In this document: positions 54,531 to 64,000 of the stretch, piece by piece
How the letters are laid out: each line of letters starts with the position of its first letter
Position numbering within the stretch: the first letter of the stretch is position 1
DNA from: an uncultured Altererythrobacter sp.
GTDB lineage: Bacteria > Pseudomonadota > Alphaproteobacteria > Sphingomonadales > Sphingomonadaceae
DNA: 64,000 nucleotides
NCBI GenBank assembly: GCA_913056125.1
Contig: CAJXNC010000007.1
Span: 1 to 64,000 of the forward strand
Direction: 5' to 3'
Position numbers and translations under genes: made by a program
The notes under the pieces: generated by a model
Told to the model about the DNA's origin: nothing
The model's input: only the letters and a program-made list of their open reading frames with translations
Database searches by the model: none

Positions 54531-57500
54531 TAATCCTTGCTGTATTCGGCGGCGACGCTGCCGCGACCGATCGTGCTCACCGTGCCGAGCAGCGAAAGCC
54601 AGCTGGTAATACGATACTCCAGCTCGGTCACATTGTAGCCCTGCCCATCGGTGATGATCTCACCGTAGAAGCTGCGCGAGATATTCTTGCCCAAAGCCAC
54701 GGCAGTACCGCGATCGAGCGCCGGATCGGGCCCGAGGATACGCAGGCGATCGAGTCCGACCGCATCGCGCAGCTGGTTGATCGGTCCGATCCCGCTTCCC
54801 CCGCGCAGGCTCGCCAAAGCAGCGCCAAGCTGGACCGCGTCGGTCGCCGAGAGGTCGGTGATCGAACCGCCGAACAGGAGACGCGCCAGCAATTCCTCTT
54901 CAGGAAGGGCGGGTACTGAGTTGAAGGCAATGTCGGGCTGGCTTGCGCTTCCTTGCACCGACACGCTCACATCGAGGCCGTCCACATCGGTCTCTGCAAT
55001 AAGGTCGATCCGCGGATCGATCGGAACGTTCTCATCGAATTCGATGCGGCCGCGCGTGATGTCGAAATAGACGCCGGCAAAGCTGTAGAAACCCTGCCGC
55101 GGCACGATCCGCGCCTCACCGCCGATGCGCGGGTCCGAAGTGGTTCCGCGCAGGCGAATATCGCCGCGCCATTCGCTATCGAGACCCATGCCGTCCACTT
55201 CGATCCCGCCCTCTGCGCTGGCATCGATCAGGTAGCGCCAAGGCTGCCCCTGGCGCGTGACGGGGGCGATATCGGCAGGCACATTGACCTCGGTAACGGC
55301 GAAGTCTGGCAAAGCGACATCTTCCTCAACCGCAGCCAATTGCCAATGCGCGGCATCGACCTGCAGGCGCCCGGCCAGCGTGCCGCCCACACCGCTGGAG
55401 ACGATGCGCATGGGCCCGGTTACGGTCGCGCTCATTTCGGGCAGGTCGAGGATGCGGGCATTGCGCGCAGCGAGCCGCAAGTCGATCTGCGGACCGCGAT
55501 TGCCGGTCATGTTGGCGAGATCGACGAAGCCGCTACCGCTCACCTGCCCGCCATTGGGCGCGGTTCCGGAGAAGCTCTGCAATTGCAGGCGCGAGCCGTC
55601 GAAGCGGCCGCGCGCCGCGACATCGTTGACCACCGTACCGGTAAGCGCGCTCTGCACGGTAAGATCGTCGCCGCGCAGATTGCCGCGGACCTGCGGTGCT
55701 TCCAGCGTGCCGCGAATATCGGTCGCAATTTCCATATCGCCGGTAATGTCGAGCAGGTCTATTGCCGCGAGGCGCCAGAGTGATTCCGCCGGTCCCTGGT
55801 AGCGCAATTGCGCTTCCAGGTTGCCGCGATAGAGCCGCGCACCGAGCGCACCATCTCGCGGCAGGTTGGCGATGTGCGTGGTCAGCCGCCCCTCCACGCC
55901 CGATCCGTCCTCGATTACCGCGCGACCCTGCAGCAATGTCGGCGAAAGTTCGAAGACGGCAGCCAGGTCAATCGGATGCGAGGTGAGCAGCAGGCCCGAG
56001 CGACGCAGGTCCTCGACCATGATGCGTGCCTCGCCCACCGGCAGGCCCGCTTCCTCGCCGAGCTCGATCACGCCCGAGACCGTTCCGCCCAGACCAAGAT
56101 CATCCAAAGCGATATCGGCCAGCGACAACGGCAGGTTGGACAGGCTAAGCCGTCCTTCGGTCGGGCCTTCGCCGCCAAAGCGACCGCGCATGATGGCATA
56201 GCCATCGCCATAGCCGATCTGGGTCGGTTGCAACTGCCAGCCACCATCCCCGGTGGCGAGCAGCACGGCGCGGCGCGGCATGGTTATAGCGCTGCCGGCA
56301 TGCGAGCCGCTGGCGACCATGGCGATCCGTTCGGGGGAGATCTCCCCATTGAGGAGCATCTCGAAACGGCTTCCCCGCCGGCCTGCAAGGGCCGCATCGA
56401 AATGCCCTGTGCCCTCGCTATACGCCGCGTCGGCGGCAAAGCGGCCGAGGAATATCGTGCCATAGCTGATGCCCTGTGCGGTGACCGTGCCGTCCAGGCT
56501 GGCATCCTCGCCACCCAGAACGCCTGCAATATCGACATCGGCCCGAGCGATGGAGATGGGAGTGGAACCCCCGAAACGGGCATTGCGAATGGCCAGCTGC
56601 GCATCGAGTCCCTGCCCGCCTCCGCGCGGGGCAAGGGTGATGGCTCCGTCCACGCCGCCACGCGCAAAGCCGAGCCTGCCATCCACCCCGCCTTCGACCA
56701 GCGCAAGCTGCCCGCTGATGCGCGTCTCAGCCACATCGAGCCGCCGCACATTGATGGTAGTTTCTCCCTCTTCGGCCATGACGAGCGAAAGCAAGCCGTC
56801 GAACGGCCCGAGCAGCGAGCCGCCTGACGTCTCGATCGCATAACCTTCGGCAGAAGGCGCAATGGCTACGCTGACATCGCTGAGCCGGGCGGCTGGAAGC
56901 GGACTGGCAAGCAGCAGTTGCGCGCGCGGCCCGTCTTCTCCGATTTCGGCATCGAGAGTGAACGGCCCGTAATCGGCATGCTCTCCGTTACCCGTCAGAG
57001 TGGTCACGCCATCGGCGAATTGACCGTCCAGCTGCAGGTCCAGCTTGGTGGCATTCACGACCAGATCGGTGAAGTCTACCGGCACGGCCTGCCCAAGTGC
57101 CAGATTGCCGGTGAAGGCGATCTCCTCTCCTGCAATGGTGGAGAGCGCAGGGCTGCTCACTTCGTCGAAGGCGCCATCGAGACGAGCCGAAAGCGTCCAG
57201 GGAGCGGAACCGCCGATTCCGAGCCCGATATCGGCCTCAGCATCCACGCGGCCGAATTCCTCCAGCACGAGGTCCGCCACGCGCACGGGCCCCGCAATGT
57301 CGAACCGGCCGCTATCGAGATTGCCGTCCATGCTGAGCCGCGCGGCCACGCCGCGGAAGCGGATCGCCAGATTGTCCGCGGACAGGCGGTTACCCGTATA
57401 GACCAGCGTGCCTTCCACGCGGCCATCGACCAGCCGCGGATCGGCTAGCTCTATGCCGCTGGTCACGCGCGCGGCTCCAAGGTCGAGCGGGAGGACAAGC

Positions 57501-58717
57501 CTTCCCTCGCTGAACCGTGCAACGCCACGCTGCGCGAGCCGATCGACGATCGTACCGCTCGCATCAAGCCGCCCGACGCGCAAATCGTGCTCGATCGCGA
57601 AATCGCGGAAAGGTCCGTCGAGCATGGCATCGAGCCGTGCGTCGTCCAGTGCAATATCCGACCCGAAAAAGCGCGGTTCGAGCAATTGGGCGTCGATGAC
57701 CAGCCCGGCAAAAGCATTGTCTGCCAGGTCGACAGCACCTTCGCCGTCCAGCGACAGAGCGTCACCGCGCAGGGCAAATTTGCCATCGAGCACGCTGTCC
57801 ACGAGCGTCCCTTCGGCAGCCAGGGTCACCACCTCGCCCAGCGCCCGCGCACTCATTCCCTCGACATAGGAACCGGGCCGGGCCTCTCCCTCCATCCGGT
57901 AGCGCCCCGCATCGTTGGCAATGTCGAAATCGAGCAATGTCCTTTCGCCCTGAATCGCCAGCAGTTCGCCATCCCACCGGCTCCAGCTACCATCGCCCTC
58001 CAAGTCGACGACAAGGTCTTCCTCAGCGCCCACCATCGTCGCGAGGAAGCCGCCGGCAGGCGCCTTCCAGTTGAGATCGAGATCGAAAATGTCGCCATCG
58101 GGCTCGGCTTCGGCGAGCAGGCTGAATTCGTCCCCACCGCCGAATTCGCCCAGCGCATCCAGGAACAGCCGACCCTGACGAATATCGGCGCTGGCGCGGA
58201 AGTCGATGACACGCTCTTCGCCCAGCAGCCCTTCGGCCACGTGCATATCATCGACCAGCAGGCGGTCCACACGGATGTCGAAATCGGGCAGGATCGGGGC
58301 ATCCGGATCACCCGGCAGCAGCACGGGCGGAGCGTAGAGCGTGGCATTGGCGACGACGAGATGACGCACGTCAAGGCCGCTGAACAGCCACCTGAACGGG
58401 CGCCAGTTCAGCTCGACGGCGGGCGCTTCGAAGAACAAGGTGCCCTCCGCATCGCGCAACTCCACATCGTTGAAAGTGGCGCTCCACAACACCGAACCGT
58501 CGATAGAGCCGACCTCCACGGAAAGGCCGGAGGCGGGGGCATACTTGCTGATCTGGTCGACGATGAACTGCCGGCCCGGCGGCGAATGCAGGAATGCCAC
58601 CACTGCCACCAGGAGCGCAAGCAGCGCAGCCAGGACATATCCGACGATGCGCGCCGCCCGGTTCCATGCAGAGCGGCGGGGCGGAACGTCTTCCGGCATT
58701 TCCTCTTCCACCGCCAT
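54527..58717 (-). CDS. tamB: TamB, inner-membrane-anchored translocation and assembly protein
   Basis: A 1396-residue AsmA-superfamily protein with the C-terminal DUF490 domain. A cytoplasmic N terminus and one membrane helix (ARIVGYVLAALLALLVAVVAF) precede a very long periplasmic run of amphipathic beta strands forming a lipid-carrying groove. The conserved end is YFDITRGRIEFDENVPIDPRIDL and then GTVSTIGRGSVAAEYSKDY. With TamA it supports outer-membrane protein insertion and phospholipid transport. The ATG overlaps the stop of tamA by one base (TGATG), so the pair is one operon. Confidence 0.93.
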   Translation of the reverse strand: MAVEEEMPEDVPPRRSAWNRAARIVGYVLAALLALLVAVVAFLHSPPGRQFIVDQISKYAPASGLSVEVGSIDGSVLWSATFNDVELRDAEGTLFFEAPAVELNWRPFRWLFSGLDVRHLVVANATLYAPPVLLPGDPDAPILPDFDIRVDRLLVDDMHVAEGLLGEERVIDFRASADIRQGRLFLDALGEFGGGDEFSLLAEAEPDGDIFDLDLNWKAPAGGFLATMVGAEEDLVVDLEGDGSWSRWDGELLAIQGERTLLDFDIANDAGRYRMEGEARPGSYVEGMSARALGEVVTLAAEGTLVDSVLDGKFALRGDALSLDGEGAVDLADNAFAGLVIDAQLLEPRFFGSDIALDDARLDAMLDGPFRDFAIEHDLRVGRLDASGTIVDRLAQRGVARFSEGRLVLPLDLGAARVTSGIELADPRLVDGRVEGTLVYTGNRLSADNLAIRFRGVAARLSMDGNLDSGRFDIAGPVRVADLVLEEFGRVDAEADIGLGIGGSAPWTLSARLDGAFDEVSSPALSTIAGEEIAFTGNLALGQAVPVDFTDLVVNATKLDLQLDGQFADGVTTLTGNGEHADYGPFTLDAEIGEDGPRAQLLLASPLPAARLSDVSVAIAPSAEGYAIETSGGSLLGPFDGLLSLVMAEEGETTINVRRLDVAETRISGQLALVEGGVDGRLGFARGGVDGAITLAPRGGGQGLDAQLAIRNARFGGSTPISIARADVDIAGVLGGEDASLDGTVTAQGISYGTIFLGRFAADAAYSEGTGHFDAALAGRRGSRFEMLLNGEISPERIAMVASGSHAGSAITMPRRAVLLATGDGGWQLQPTQIGYGDGYAIMRGRFGGEGPTEGRLSLSNLPLSLADIALDDLGLGGTVSGVIELGEEAGLPVGEARIMVEDLRRSGLLLTSHPIDLAAVFELSPTLLQGRAVIEDGSGVEGRLTTHIANLPRDGALGARLYRGNLEAQLRYQGPAESLWRLAAIDLLDITGDMEIATDIRGTLEAPQVRGNLRGDDLTVQSALTGTVVNDVAARGRFDGSRLQLQSFSGTAPNGGQVSGSGFVDLANMTGNRGPQIDLRLAARNARILDLPEMSATVTGPMRIVSSGVGGTLAGRLQVDAAHWQLAAVEEDVALPDFAVTEVNVPADIAPVTRQGQPWRYLIDASAEGGIEVDGMGLDSEWRGDIRLRGTTSDPRIGGEARIVPRQGFYSFAGVYFDITRGRIEFDENVPIDPRIDLIAETDVDGLDVSVSVQGSASQPDIAFNSVPALPEEELLARLLFGGSITDLSATDAVQLGAALASLRGGSGIGPINQLRDAVGLDRLRILGPDPALDRGTAVALGKNISRSFYGEIITDGQGYNVTELEYRITSWLSLLGTVSTIGRGSVAAEYSKDY

Positions 58718-60822
58718 CAGAAGGCCTGCCCCAAGGCGACATAGACTGCGAAATTCGCATCATTCGGCCCGGGATTGAGCGGCGCGGCCAGGTCCACGCG
58801 GATCGGGCCGAAGCTGGTATGATAGCGCAAACCGATACCCGCACCGTATTTCATGTTGCCAAGGCCGGGTGTTGAATCATCACCCACGGCACCGGCATCG
58901 AAGAAGGGCACGAAGCCAACCGCACCATCGAGCAATCCGGTGCGAATACGGGCCTCGATCGAAAACTCGGCAAGAGAGCGGCCGCCCGTCGGATCCCCGA
59001 CATCGTTGAGTGGACCGATATCCCGATAGCCATAGCCGCGTACCGACCCACCGCCACCAGCATAGAGCCTGCGCGAGGGGGCAATGGCGCTGGTTGGCGC
59101 CCCTGCAATCGAGGCGACCCTCACCCGGCCGGCCATGACCACGCTATCGCTCACCTGATTGTAGTACGACCCGTCCAACTGGGCGCGAACGTAGTAATTC
59201 TCGGTGCCCTCGTTCGCCGCAAACTCCGGTGAGACACGGGCCGCCAAGCGATAGCCCTCGGTCGGGTCCAACAGGTCGTTAGAGGTGTCGATCTGCGCGT
59301 AGCCGGGGATCGCGGCGATATAATAGGTCGTGCGATCCTGGAGCGTCCCCGTGACATCGGCCTCGCGCTCTCCCGTTGCGACGAGTTCGAGGCCGATCGA
59401 CCAGTTGAACGGCTTCTGGAACAACGCATTGCTGACCCGCTCGTAATTGGCGACGAGTGAGGCCGTCCGCGCATCATAGGCGCTGTAATCGATCGTGCTG
59501 GCGAAGGCGTCGATCGAAAGGATGCGATCGCGGCCCCGGAAATTGTTCTTGCGCAGTGTGAGGCCGAGCAATTGCTCCTGCGTCCCGACGATGGCGCGCG
59601 CGCGGACCATGCCTTCTGGCGGCAGGAGGTTGCGATGCTCCCAACTGCCTTCGAAGCGGATTCCTTCCTCGGTGCCATACCCGATATTGGCAGCAAGGGT
59701 GCGCGGCGGCGCCTCGATCATGTCTACCTGCATGTCCACAACGCCCGGCATGTCCTCGCTCGGCGGCTGGACTTCGACAGGCGTGACGGAAACAGAGCCG
59801 ACCAGGCCGGTCGCAAGCAAGGCGCTGCGCAGGTCCTGATGGTCGCTGCGTTGGTAGATATCGCCCGGATCCCAGCGGGCAATACGCTGCAGGTGCCTGG
59901 CCGACAGGAAATCGGGCTGCGCGACTACGATCTCCCCGATTACATATTTGCCGTTGGGCGCGACCGGCACTGTCACATCACCCTGCAGGCGATCATAATC
60001 GACCAGCAACTCGGGCTCGGCGAGCGTGGCGAAGGGATAGCCGCTCTCGCCCAGGGCAATGTCGAGATCATCGCGCTCGGCCTCGATCGCATCGAGCGAG
60101 AGCAGATCGCCGGACTTGATTCCGAATGCCCCGCGCAGAGCCTCGTAATCGCTGCCGGTCTGCGTCAGGTCACCAAGATCGACCGCACCCACCTTGAAGC
60201 GCGTTCCGGGAATGATGTCGAAGCGCACGGCATCCATCGCATCGTCGCCGAAAGTCCCTACCGCGCGGATGACCTGGCTATCGAAATAGCCATAGGCCCG
60301 CAGCATCCGCACCAGCAGCTCCTCGTCAGCCCTGGCTTGGGCATTGAGGCGTGCAAAATTGTCCTCCGCATCATTGCCTTCGATGCTGGATAGAGCAGAG
60401 AAGCGCTGCAGGAATTCCCTTCGTTCGGGGAACAGCGACTTGTCGCTGGGAAAGACGATGACGAGTTCGTCCGACAGGCGTTCCTCATCTCCCTCCGGTA
60501 GCGGTGCAATTACGTCCTCGAACGTGGTGAAGGAGATCGTATCGTCGGACTCGAGCGGCTCGATCTCGGGCAGAACGATGTCTTCGGGTTGCTCCACTGT
60601 GATGTAGGGGTCCGCCTCGATCGGCGTATCCATGTCGGTCGGCATGGGTCGGCTGTCGAGCAGCGGCAGTTCCGCCTGCTGCCCTTGCTCTACCCAGCCT
60701 TCGGGATCGGCAACGGCCTCATCCGGGATGAGGTCATCGGGAGATTGCGCCTCCTGCGCGGCCAGCGGCTGCGCGGCAAGCGCCAGCCAAACGACCAGCG
60801 CCGTCGCGACCTGACGTTTCAT
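58717..60822 (-). CDS. tamA: TamA, BamA-family outer-membrane protein
   Basis: A 701-residue Omp85 protein. A signal peptide (ending AAQPLAAQ, cut before Q23) and an acidic Pro/Glu-rich segment precede POTRA-like domains (about residues 130-400, e.g. AYGYFDSQVIRAVG). The 16-stranded barrel follows, with the lid-loop/Omp85 signature GGGGSVRGYGYRDIGP and the terminal strand ANFAVYVALGQAF ending in Phe. ATG 60822 is used; the longer upstream frame lies within bpt. It precedes tamB and is tightly coupled to it. The extra N-terminal acidic stretch is longer than in E. coli TamA. Confidence 0.93.
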   Translation of the reverse strand: MKRQVATALVVWLALAAQPLAAQEAQSPDDLIPDEAVADPEGWVEQGQQAELPLLDSRPMPTDMDTPIEADPYITVEQPEDIVLPEIEPLESDDTISFTTFEDVIAPLPEGDEERLSDELVIVFPSDKSLFPERREFLQRFSALSSIEGNDAEDNFARLNAQARADEELLVRMLRAYGYFDSQVIRAVGTFGDDAMDAVRFDIIPGTRFKVGAVDLGDLTQTGSDYEALRGAFGIKSGDLLSLDAIEAERDDLDIALGESGYPFATLAEPELLVDYDRLQGDVTVPVAPNGKYVIGEIVVAQPDFLSARHLQRIARWDPGDIYQRSDHQDLRSALLATGLVGSVSVTPVEVQPPSEDMPGVVDMQVDMIEAPPRTLAANIGYGTEEGIRFEGSWEHRNLLPPEGMVRARAIVGTQEQLLGLTLRKNNFRGRDRILSIDAFASTIDYSAYDARTASLVANYERVSNALFQKPFNWSIGLELVATGEREADVTGTLQDRTTYYIAAIPGYAQIDTSNDLLDPTEGYRLAARVSPEFAANEGTENYYVRAQLDGSYYNQVSDSVVMAGRVRVASIAGAPTSAIAPSRRLYAGGGGSVRGYGYRDIGPLNDVGDPTGGRSLAEFSIEARIRTGLLDGAVGFVPFFDAGAVGDDSTPGLGNMKYGAGIGLRYHTSFGPIRVDLAAPLNPGPNDANFAVYVALGQAF

Positions 60823-60841
60823 CGATTGCAGGAGTAGCCGC

Positions 60842-61690
60842 TCAGGCGAGTTTGTACTGCTTCTGCCCGCCAGGGGTTCCATCCTTGCCGCTACCATCGA
60901 TACCACCGGCGGGCTGCTTGCTGCGCGAGAGCGAAGAGATGAGGCGCGCCTGTTCTTCCTCGGTAAAGCGGCTCCAGCCGTCGGGGCCGAGCTTTTCGAG
61001 CGGCCGATAACGCACCTTGTACTGCATGCGCTGGGATCCCTCGACCCAGTATCCGAGATAGACATAGGGCAACCCCGCTGCCTGTGCGCGGCGAATGTGG
61101 TCCAGGATAACGAAATTGCCAAGTCCGCTGCGTGCCTCGGTTTCGGGGTCATAGAAGCTGTAAATCATCGACAGCCCGTCACTCTGCCGATCTGTCAGGC
61201 ATGCCGCAACGAGGCGTCCCGGCCTGCCATCCTGGGAAGGTCCCCTGTATTCAATGACAAAGCTCGAAACAGAGGTGTGTTCCACCATATCGGCATAGTC
61301 GACCTCGTCCATGGCCGCCATGCCACCGCCCGGATGGCGGCTGACGAGATAGCGCTGCAGCAACTCATATTGCTCCGTCGTCGCCCAGGGACGGCATTCG
61401 GTACCCTCCAGGTCGGCATTGCGTCGCAGATTGCGGCGCTGCGTGGAAGACGGCTTGAATTCGTCCGCCACCACGCGGACCGAGATACAGGCGCGGCAAT
61501 CGACGCAGGAAGGACGATAGGCAACCGTCTGGCTGCGGCGAAAGCCGATCCGGCCCAGCGCATCGTTCAGCTGCTCGGCATGCGGACCCTTGAGCTCGGT
61601 GAACACCTTGCGTTCGGTCTTTCCCGACAGATAAGGGCACGGCGCGGGGCTCGTGACAAAGAAGCGGGGAAATCGAACGGGGGCCGTCAC
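60842..61690 (-). CDS. bpt: Aspartate/glutamate leucyltransferase (N-degron pathway)
   Basis: Transfers leucine from Leu-tRNA to proteins with N-terminal Asp or Glu, marking them for ClpS/ClpAP degradation. The 282-residue product has the conserved N-terminal [17 protein letters not shown] and the cysteine cluster [16 protein letters not shown]. The ATE C-terminal motif is [20 protein letters not shown]. It starts at GTG 61690. A sequence TTAACCAT about 90 bases upstream resembles a CtrA half-site. It is 19 nt upstream of tamA on the same strand. Confidence 0.94.
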   Translation of the reverse strand: MTAPVRFPRFFVTSPAPCPYLSGKTERKVFTELKGPHAEQLNDALGRIGFRRSQTVAYRPSCVDCRACISVRVVADEFKPSSTQRRNLRRNADLEGTECRPWATTEQYELLQRYLVSRHPGGGMAAMDEVDYADMVEHTSVSSFVIEYRGPSQDGRPGRLVAACLTDRQSDGLSMIYSFYDPETEARSGLGNFVILDHIRRAQAAGLPYVYLGYWVEGSQRMQYKVRYRPLEKLGPDGWSRFTEEEQARLISSLSRSKQPAGGIDGSGKDGTPGGQKQYKLA

Positions 61691-61899
61691 CGTAGGGCGA
61701 TCCTCTTGCCTGTTATTGGTCCTGCCGGGGCGCGCGGCCTAGTCTATGGCCAGCGGAGTCGCCCGTTGGAACAAGATTAACCATAAATTGTGGCGATGGC
61801 AGGGTTAATTTGCACAATCGCACATTCGCAGGGATCAAACGCCCCGAAACGGGGCACTCGTGAGCCAACCTGTTTCACGTTTGCAGCCGCAAGAGCGGC

Positions 61900-63189
61900 T
61901 CAATCGCCTCCGCCGGTGCGATTGAAGCGATTGCTGCGCTGACCCTGCAGCGAAATCACGTCGAACTTGTAGCCGGCGTCTTCCATTGCAGTGAGCAACT
62001 GGTCGCGCGCCTTCAGGTCGCGCACTTCGAACTCGATATCGGTCTGGGTGTTCTTGGCCGAGAGATTGCCGAAGATCCGCTGGTGCGTGACCTCGATGAT
62101 ATTGGCGCCGTACTCGGTGAACAGCTCGGCCACGCGCGACAGCGCCCCCGCTCGGTCATCCAGCATCACGCTGACGCGGCCGATCCGCCCGCTGCGAACG
62201 AGGTTGCGAAGGATGACATTGGCGAGGATGCGCTGGTCGATATTGCCGCCGGTCAGGATCACGCCGACCTTCTTGCCGCGGAAGCGTTCGCGCGGCACGC
62301 CATTGCTCGGCGGCAGCAGCGTGGCGAGGCCGACCGCGCCCGCCCCTTCGACCACCGTCTTCTCGATATCGAGCAGCAGCGAGACCGCCATCTCGATGGC
62401 ATATTCCTTCACCACGCGCATTTCGTCGATCACGTCGTCGACGATCTGGCGCGTGAAGAAGCCCGGCTCCTTCACCGCGATGCCCTCGGCAATGGTGACA
62501 TCGCCCTGCGGCAAATGCTTGCCGGTCTTGAGGTTGTAGAAGGCGGGGAATTCCGCCGTCTGCACGCCGACGATCTCGATATCGGGGTTGATCGCCTTGG
62601 CCGCGACAGCAACGCCGGAAATCAGGCCGCCGCCGCCGACAGGCACGACGATCATGTCGAGATCGGGCACGTCCTCGAGCATTTCGAGCGCGACCGTGCC
62701 CTGCCCTGCCGCAACGTTGGGATCGTCGAACGGATGGACGAAGGTCAGGCCCAGCTGCTTTTCCATGCTGCGGGCATAGGCATAGGCCTCGTCGAAATTC
62801 TCACCCTCGAGCATGACCTTGCCACCCACGCTCTCGGTCTGCATGACCTTCACCGTAGGCGTGGTCCTGGGCATGACGATGGTGACCGGCACGCCCAGCC
62901 TGGTGCCGTGATAGGACAGGCCCTGAGAGTGATTGCCGGCAGAGGCGGCGATGACGCCCTTTTCGCGCTGCTTCTCATCGAGCAGCAATAGCGCGTTGAG
63001 TGCACCGCGCTCCTTATAAGCGGCGGTGAATTGCTGGTTCTCGAACTTGAGCCAGGTTTCCGCCCCCGTGATCGAGGACAGCGTCTTGCTGTGCAAAGTG
63101 GGCGTGCGCACCACGGCACCCTCGATCCGCTGCGCGGCGGCGCGGATATCGGAAATGTCCAGCATGGCGAGGGTCGGGGCGCTACTCAT
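61900..63189 (-). CDS. ilvA: Threonine ammonia-lyase (threonine deaminase)
   Basis: PLP-dependent conversion of threonine to 2-oxobutyrate for isoleucine synthesis. The 429-residue enzyme has FTAAYKERGALNALLLL with the PLP lysine, the glycine-rich VPVGGGGLISGVA loop and a single C-terminal ACT domain (VMLDDRAGALSRVAELFTEYGANIIEV). One ACT domain rather than two suggests the shorter type, which may be catabolic or weakly feedback-regulated. A short stem AGCCGC/GCGGCT lies at the stop codon, without a T-run. It is divergent from the dehydrogenase gene. Confidence 0.93.
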   Translation of the reverse strand: MSSAPTLAMLDISDIRAAAQRIEGAVVRTPTLHSKTLSSITGAETWLKFENQQFTAAYKERGALNALLLLDEKQREKGVIAASAGNHSQGLSYHGTRLGVPVTIVMPRTTPTVKVMQTESVGGKVMLEGENFDEAYAYARSMEKQLGLTFVHPFDDPNVAAGQGTVALEMLEDVPDLDMIVVPVGGGGLISGVAVAAKAINPDIEIVGVQTAEFPAFYNLKTGKHLPQGDVTIAEGIAVKEPGFFTRQIVDDVIDEMRVVKEYAIEMAVSLLLDIEKTVVEGAGAVGLATLLPPSNGVPRERFRGKKVGVILTGGNIDQRILANVILRNLVRSGRIGRVSVMLDDRAGALSRVAELFTEYGANIIEVTHQRIFGNLSAKNTQTDIEFEVRDLKARDQLLTAMEDAGYKFDVISLQGQRSNRFNRTGGGD

Positions 63190-63290
63190 GCGCGGGGCCT
63201 ATCGCAGATTTCAGCACAAGTGAAACCCCTGTGCATGTTTCCCTTGCGCAAAGATTGCCAAGGCCCGCGTCACAGGGCAGTCAGGCGCGC

Positions 63291-64000
63291 ATGAGTGACA
63301 AGCTGAAAATTGCATTTCTCGGCCTGGGCGTGATGGGTGGTCCTATGGCCGCACACCTCGCCCGAGCGGGTCATGAAGTGACCGGGTGGAACCGCAGCAC
63401 AGCGCGCGGCGCAGCATGGCTGGAGAAGTTCACTGCCGAAGACCTGCCGGCAAAACTTGGCGCAACCGTTGTGGAGGCCGTGGCCGATGCAGACGTGGTG
63501 CTCTCCTGCCTCGGCAATGACGAGGACGTCGCCAGCGTAGTGCTTAGCGAGGACGGGGTATTCGCGGCGATGAATCCCGGCACGCTATTCATCGATCACA
63601 CCACGATCAGCCCGGCTATGGCCAAACGCCTTGCTGCCGAGGCCGAAACGCGCGGCCTGCTCTGCCTGGATGCGCCCGTATCCGGCGGACAGGCCGGCGC
63701 GGAGAACGGCAAGCTCGCCATCATGTGCGGTGGCTCGGACGAGGCGATGGCGGCCGCCGAGCCAGTCATGCAGGCCTATGCAGCGCGCATCGTCCATATC
63801 GGCCCGGCAGGCGCAGGACAGGGGGCCAAGGCGGTCAACCAGGTCTGCATTGCCGGCCTGCTTGCGGGCCTTTCCGAAGCCGTACGACTGACGCAGGCAT
63901 TGGGCCTAGAACCGGACAAGGTGTTCGAGGCGATCAGCGGCGGCGCGGCGCAAAGCTGGCAGATGGACAATCGTTGGCAGACCATGATGGCGGGCGAGTT
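63291..64000 (+). CDS. Beta-hydroxyacid dehydrogenase (3-hydroxyisobutyrate dehydrogenase family), cut at the window edge
   Basis: The 236 residues visible have the family order: the dinucleotide motif KIAFLGLGVMGGPMAAHLA, the substrate motif DAPVSGGQAGAENGKLAIM around residue 125-145, and the catalytic lysine region GAGQGAKAVNQVCIAG. The reading frame runs open through base 64000, so about 50 C-terminal residues are missing. ATG 63291 is the first Met of a good match. Possible substrates include 3-hydroxyisobutyrate, tartronate semialdehyde or glyoxylate-type acids; sequence alone does not decide. Confidence 0.92.
   Translation, partial: MSDKLKIAFLGLGVMGGPMAAHLARAGHEVTGWNRSTARGAAWLEKFTAEDLPAKLGATVVEAVADADVVLSCLGNDEDVASVVLSEDGVFAAMNPGTLFIDHTTISPAMAKRLAAEAETRGLLCLDAPVSGGQAGAENGKLAIMCGGSDEAMAAAEPVMQAYAARIVHIGPAGAGQGAKAVNQVCIAGLLAGLSEAVRLTQALGLEPDKVFEAISGGAAQSWQMDNRWQTMMAGE

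Noticed and set aside
61841-61855. Hairpin GCCCCG-AAA-CGGGGC between ilvA and bpt
   Set aside because: Stem of 6 bp with no T-run on either strand; unlikely to terminate and no RNA family suggested.

Overview
The window reads as a chromosome segment of a high-GC alphaproteobacterium of the order Sphingomonadales, most likely an Erythrobacter/Altererythrobacter relative. This is inferred from family content: a cobA-DUF2849-cysI-DUF934-cysH block, a complete dcw cluster with a mid-length MraZ, a type 2 ArgC, and a TIR-FlgO-TPR protein. No database search was possible. Genes are packed tightly. No gene-free stretch exceeds about 265 bases (the largest are 9950-10213, 40226-40484 and 51675-51929). 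I see no insertion sequence, integrase, CRISPR array, rRNA or clear pseudogene.

Layout. 1-4.8 kb (+): a membrane protein, then an assimilatory sulfate-reduction operon (siroheme synthesis, sulfite reductase and its small partners, APS/PAPS reductase), followed by a structured non-coding stretch with a strong terminator. 4.9-6.6 kb (-): a Tat-signal 16-residue-repeat protein followed 8 nt later by a JmjC/cupin-type 2-oxoglutarate oxygenase, the most intriguing pair in the window. 6.8-10.3 kb (-): tRNA-Ala(CGC), obgE, proB and an SDR-type epimerase. 10.4-15.2 kb (-): a poly-proline lipoprotein, a Bax-inhibitor-1 family protein, proC, a YbjN protein and a TPR-SPOR protein. 15.2-34.3 kb (-): the dcw cluster mraZ-rsmH-ftsL-ftsI-murE-murF-mraY-murD-ftsW-murG-murC-murB-ddl-ftsQ-ftsA-ftsZ. 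Nearly all its genes overlap by 1-4 nt, and four 10-bp-phased GGGA repeats upstream of mraZ look like an MraZ operator.

34.3-40.2 kb: a GldG-like exported protein with a small membrane protein, cysteine synthase, a 2Fe-2S ferredoxin, a HhH-GPD DNA glycosylase, and a large secreted G8/parallel-beta-helix protein. 40.5-44.3 kb (+): a TIR-FlgO-TPR protein and an S9 peptidase. 44.3-51.7 kb: pterin dehydratase, ccmA-ccmB, a DUF123 protein, a c-type cytochrome lipoprotein, an NTF2-like exported protein, methionine aminopeptidase, a DUF4163/DUF3298 lipoprotein, leucyl aminopeptidase, an SH3 protein and argC. 51.8-53.8 kb (+): the nitrogen-control pair glnB-glnA, with a sigma-54-like promoter upstream and a terminator downstream. 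53.9-64 kb: a GH24 lysozyme, tamA-tamB, the N-degron leucyltransferase bpt, ilvA, and the start of a beta-hydroxyacid dehydrogenase cut by the window edge.

How the genes work together: the dcw cluster supplies peptidoglycan precursor synthesis and the divisome. tamAB handles outer-membrane insertion. cysIH plus cysteine synthase form the sulfate-to-cysteine route. proB, proC, argC, glnA and ilvA cover amino-acid supply. Most of the window is ordinary core genome. The unusual material is concentrated at 4.8-6.6 kb and 37.7-42.3 kb, with smaller oddities inside murG, ftsZ and the lipoprotein gene.
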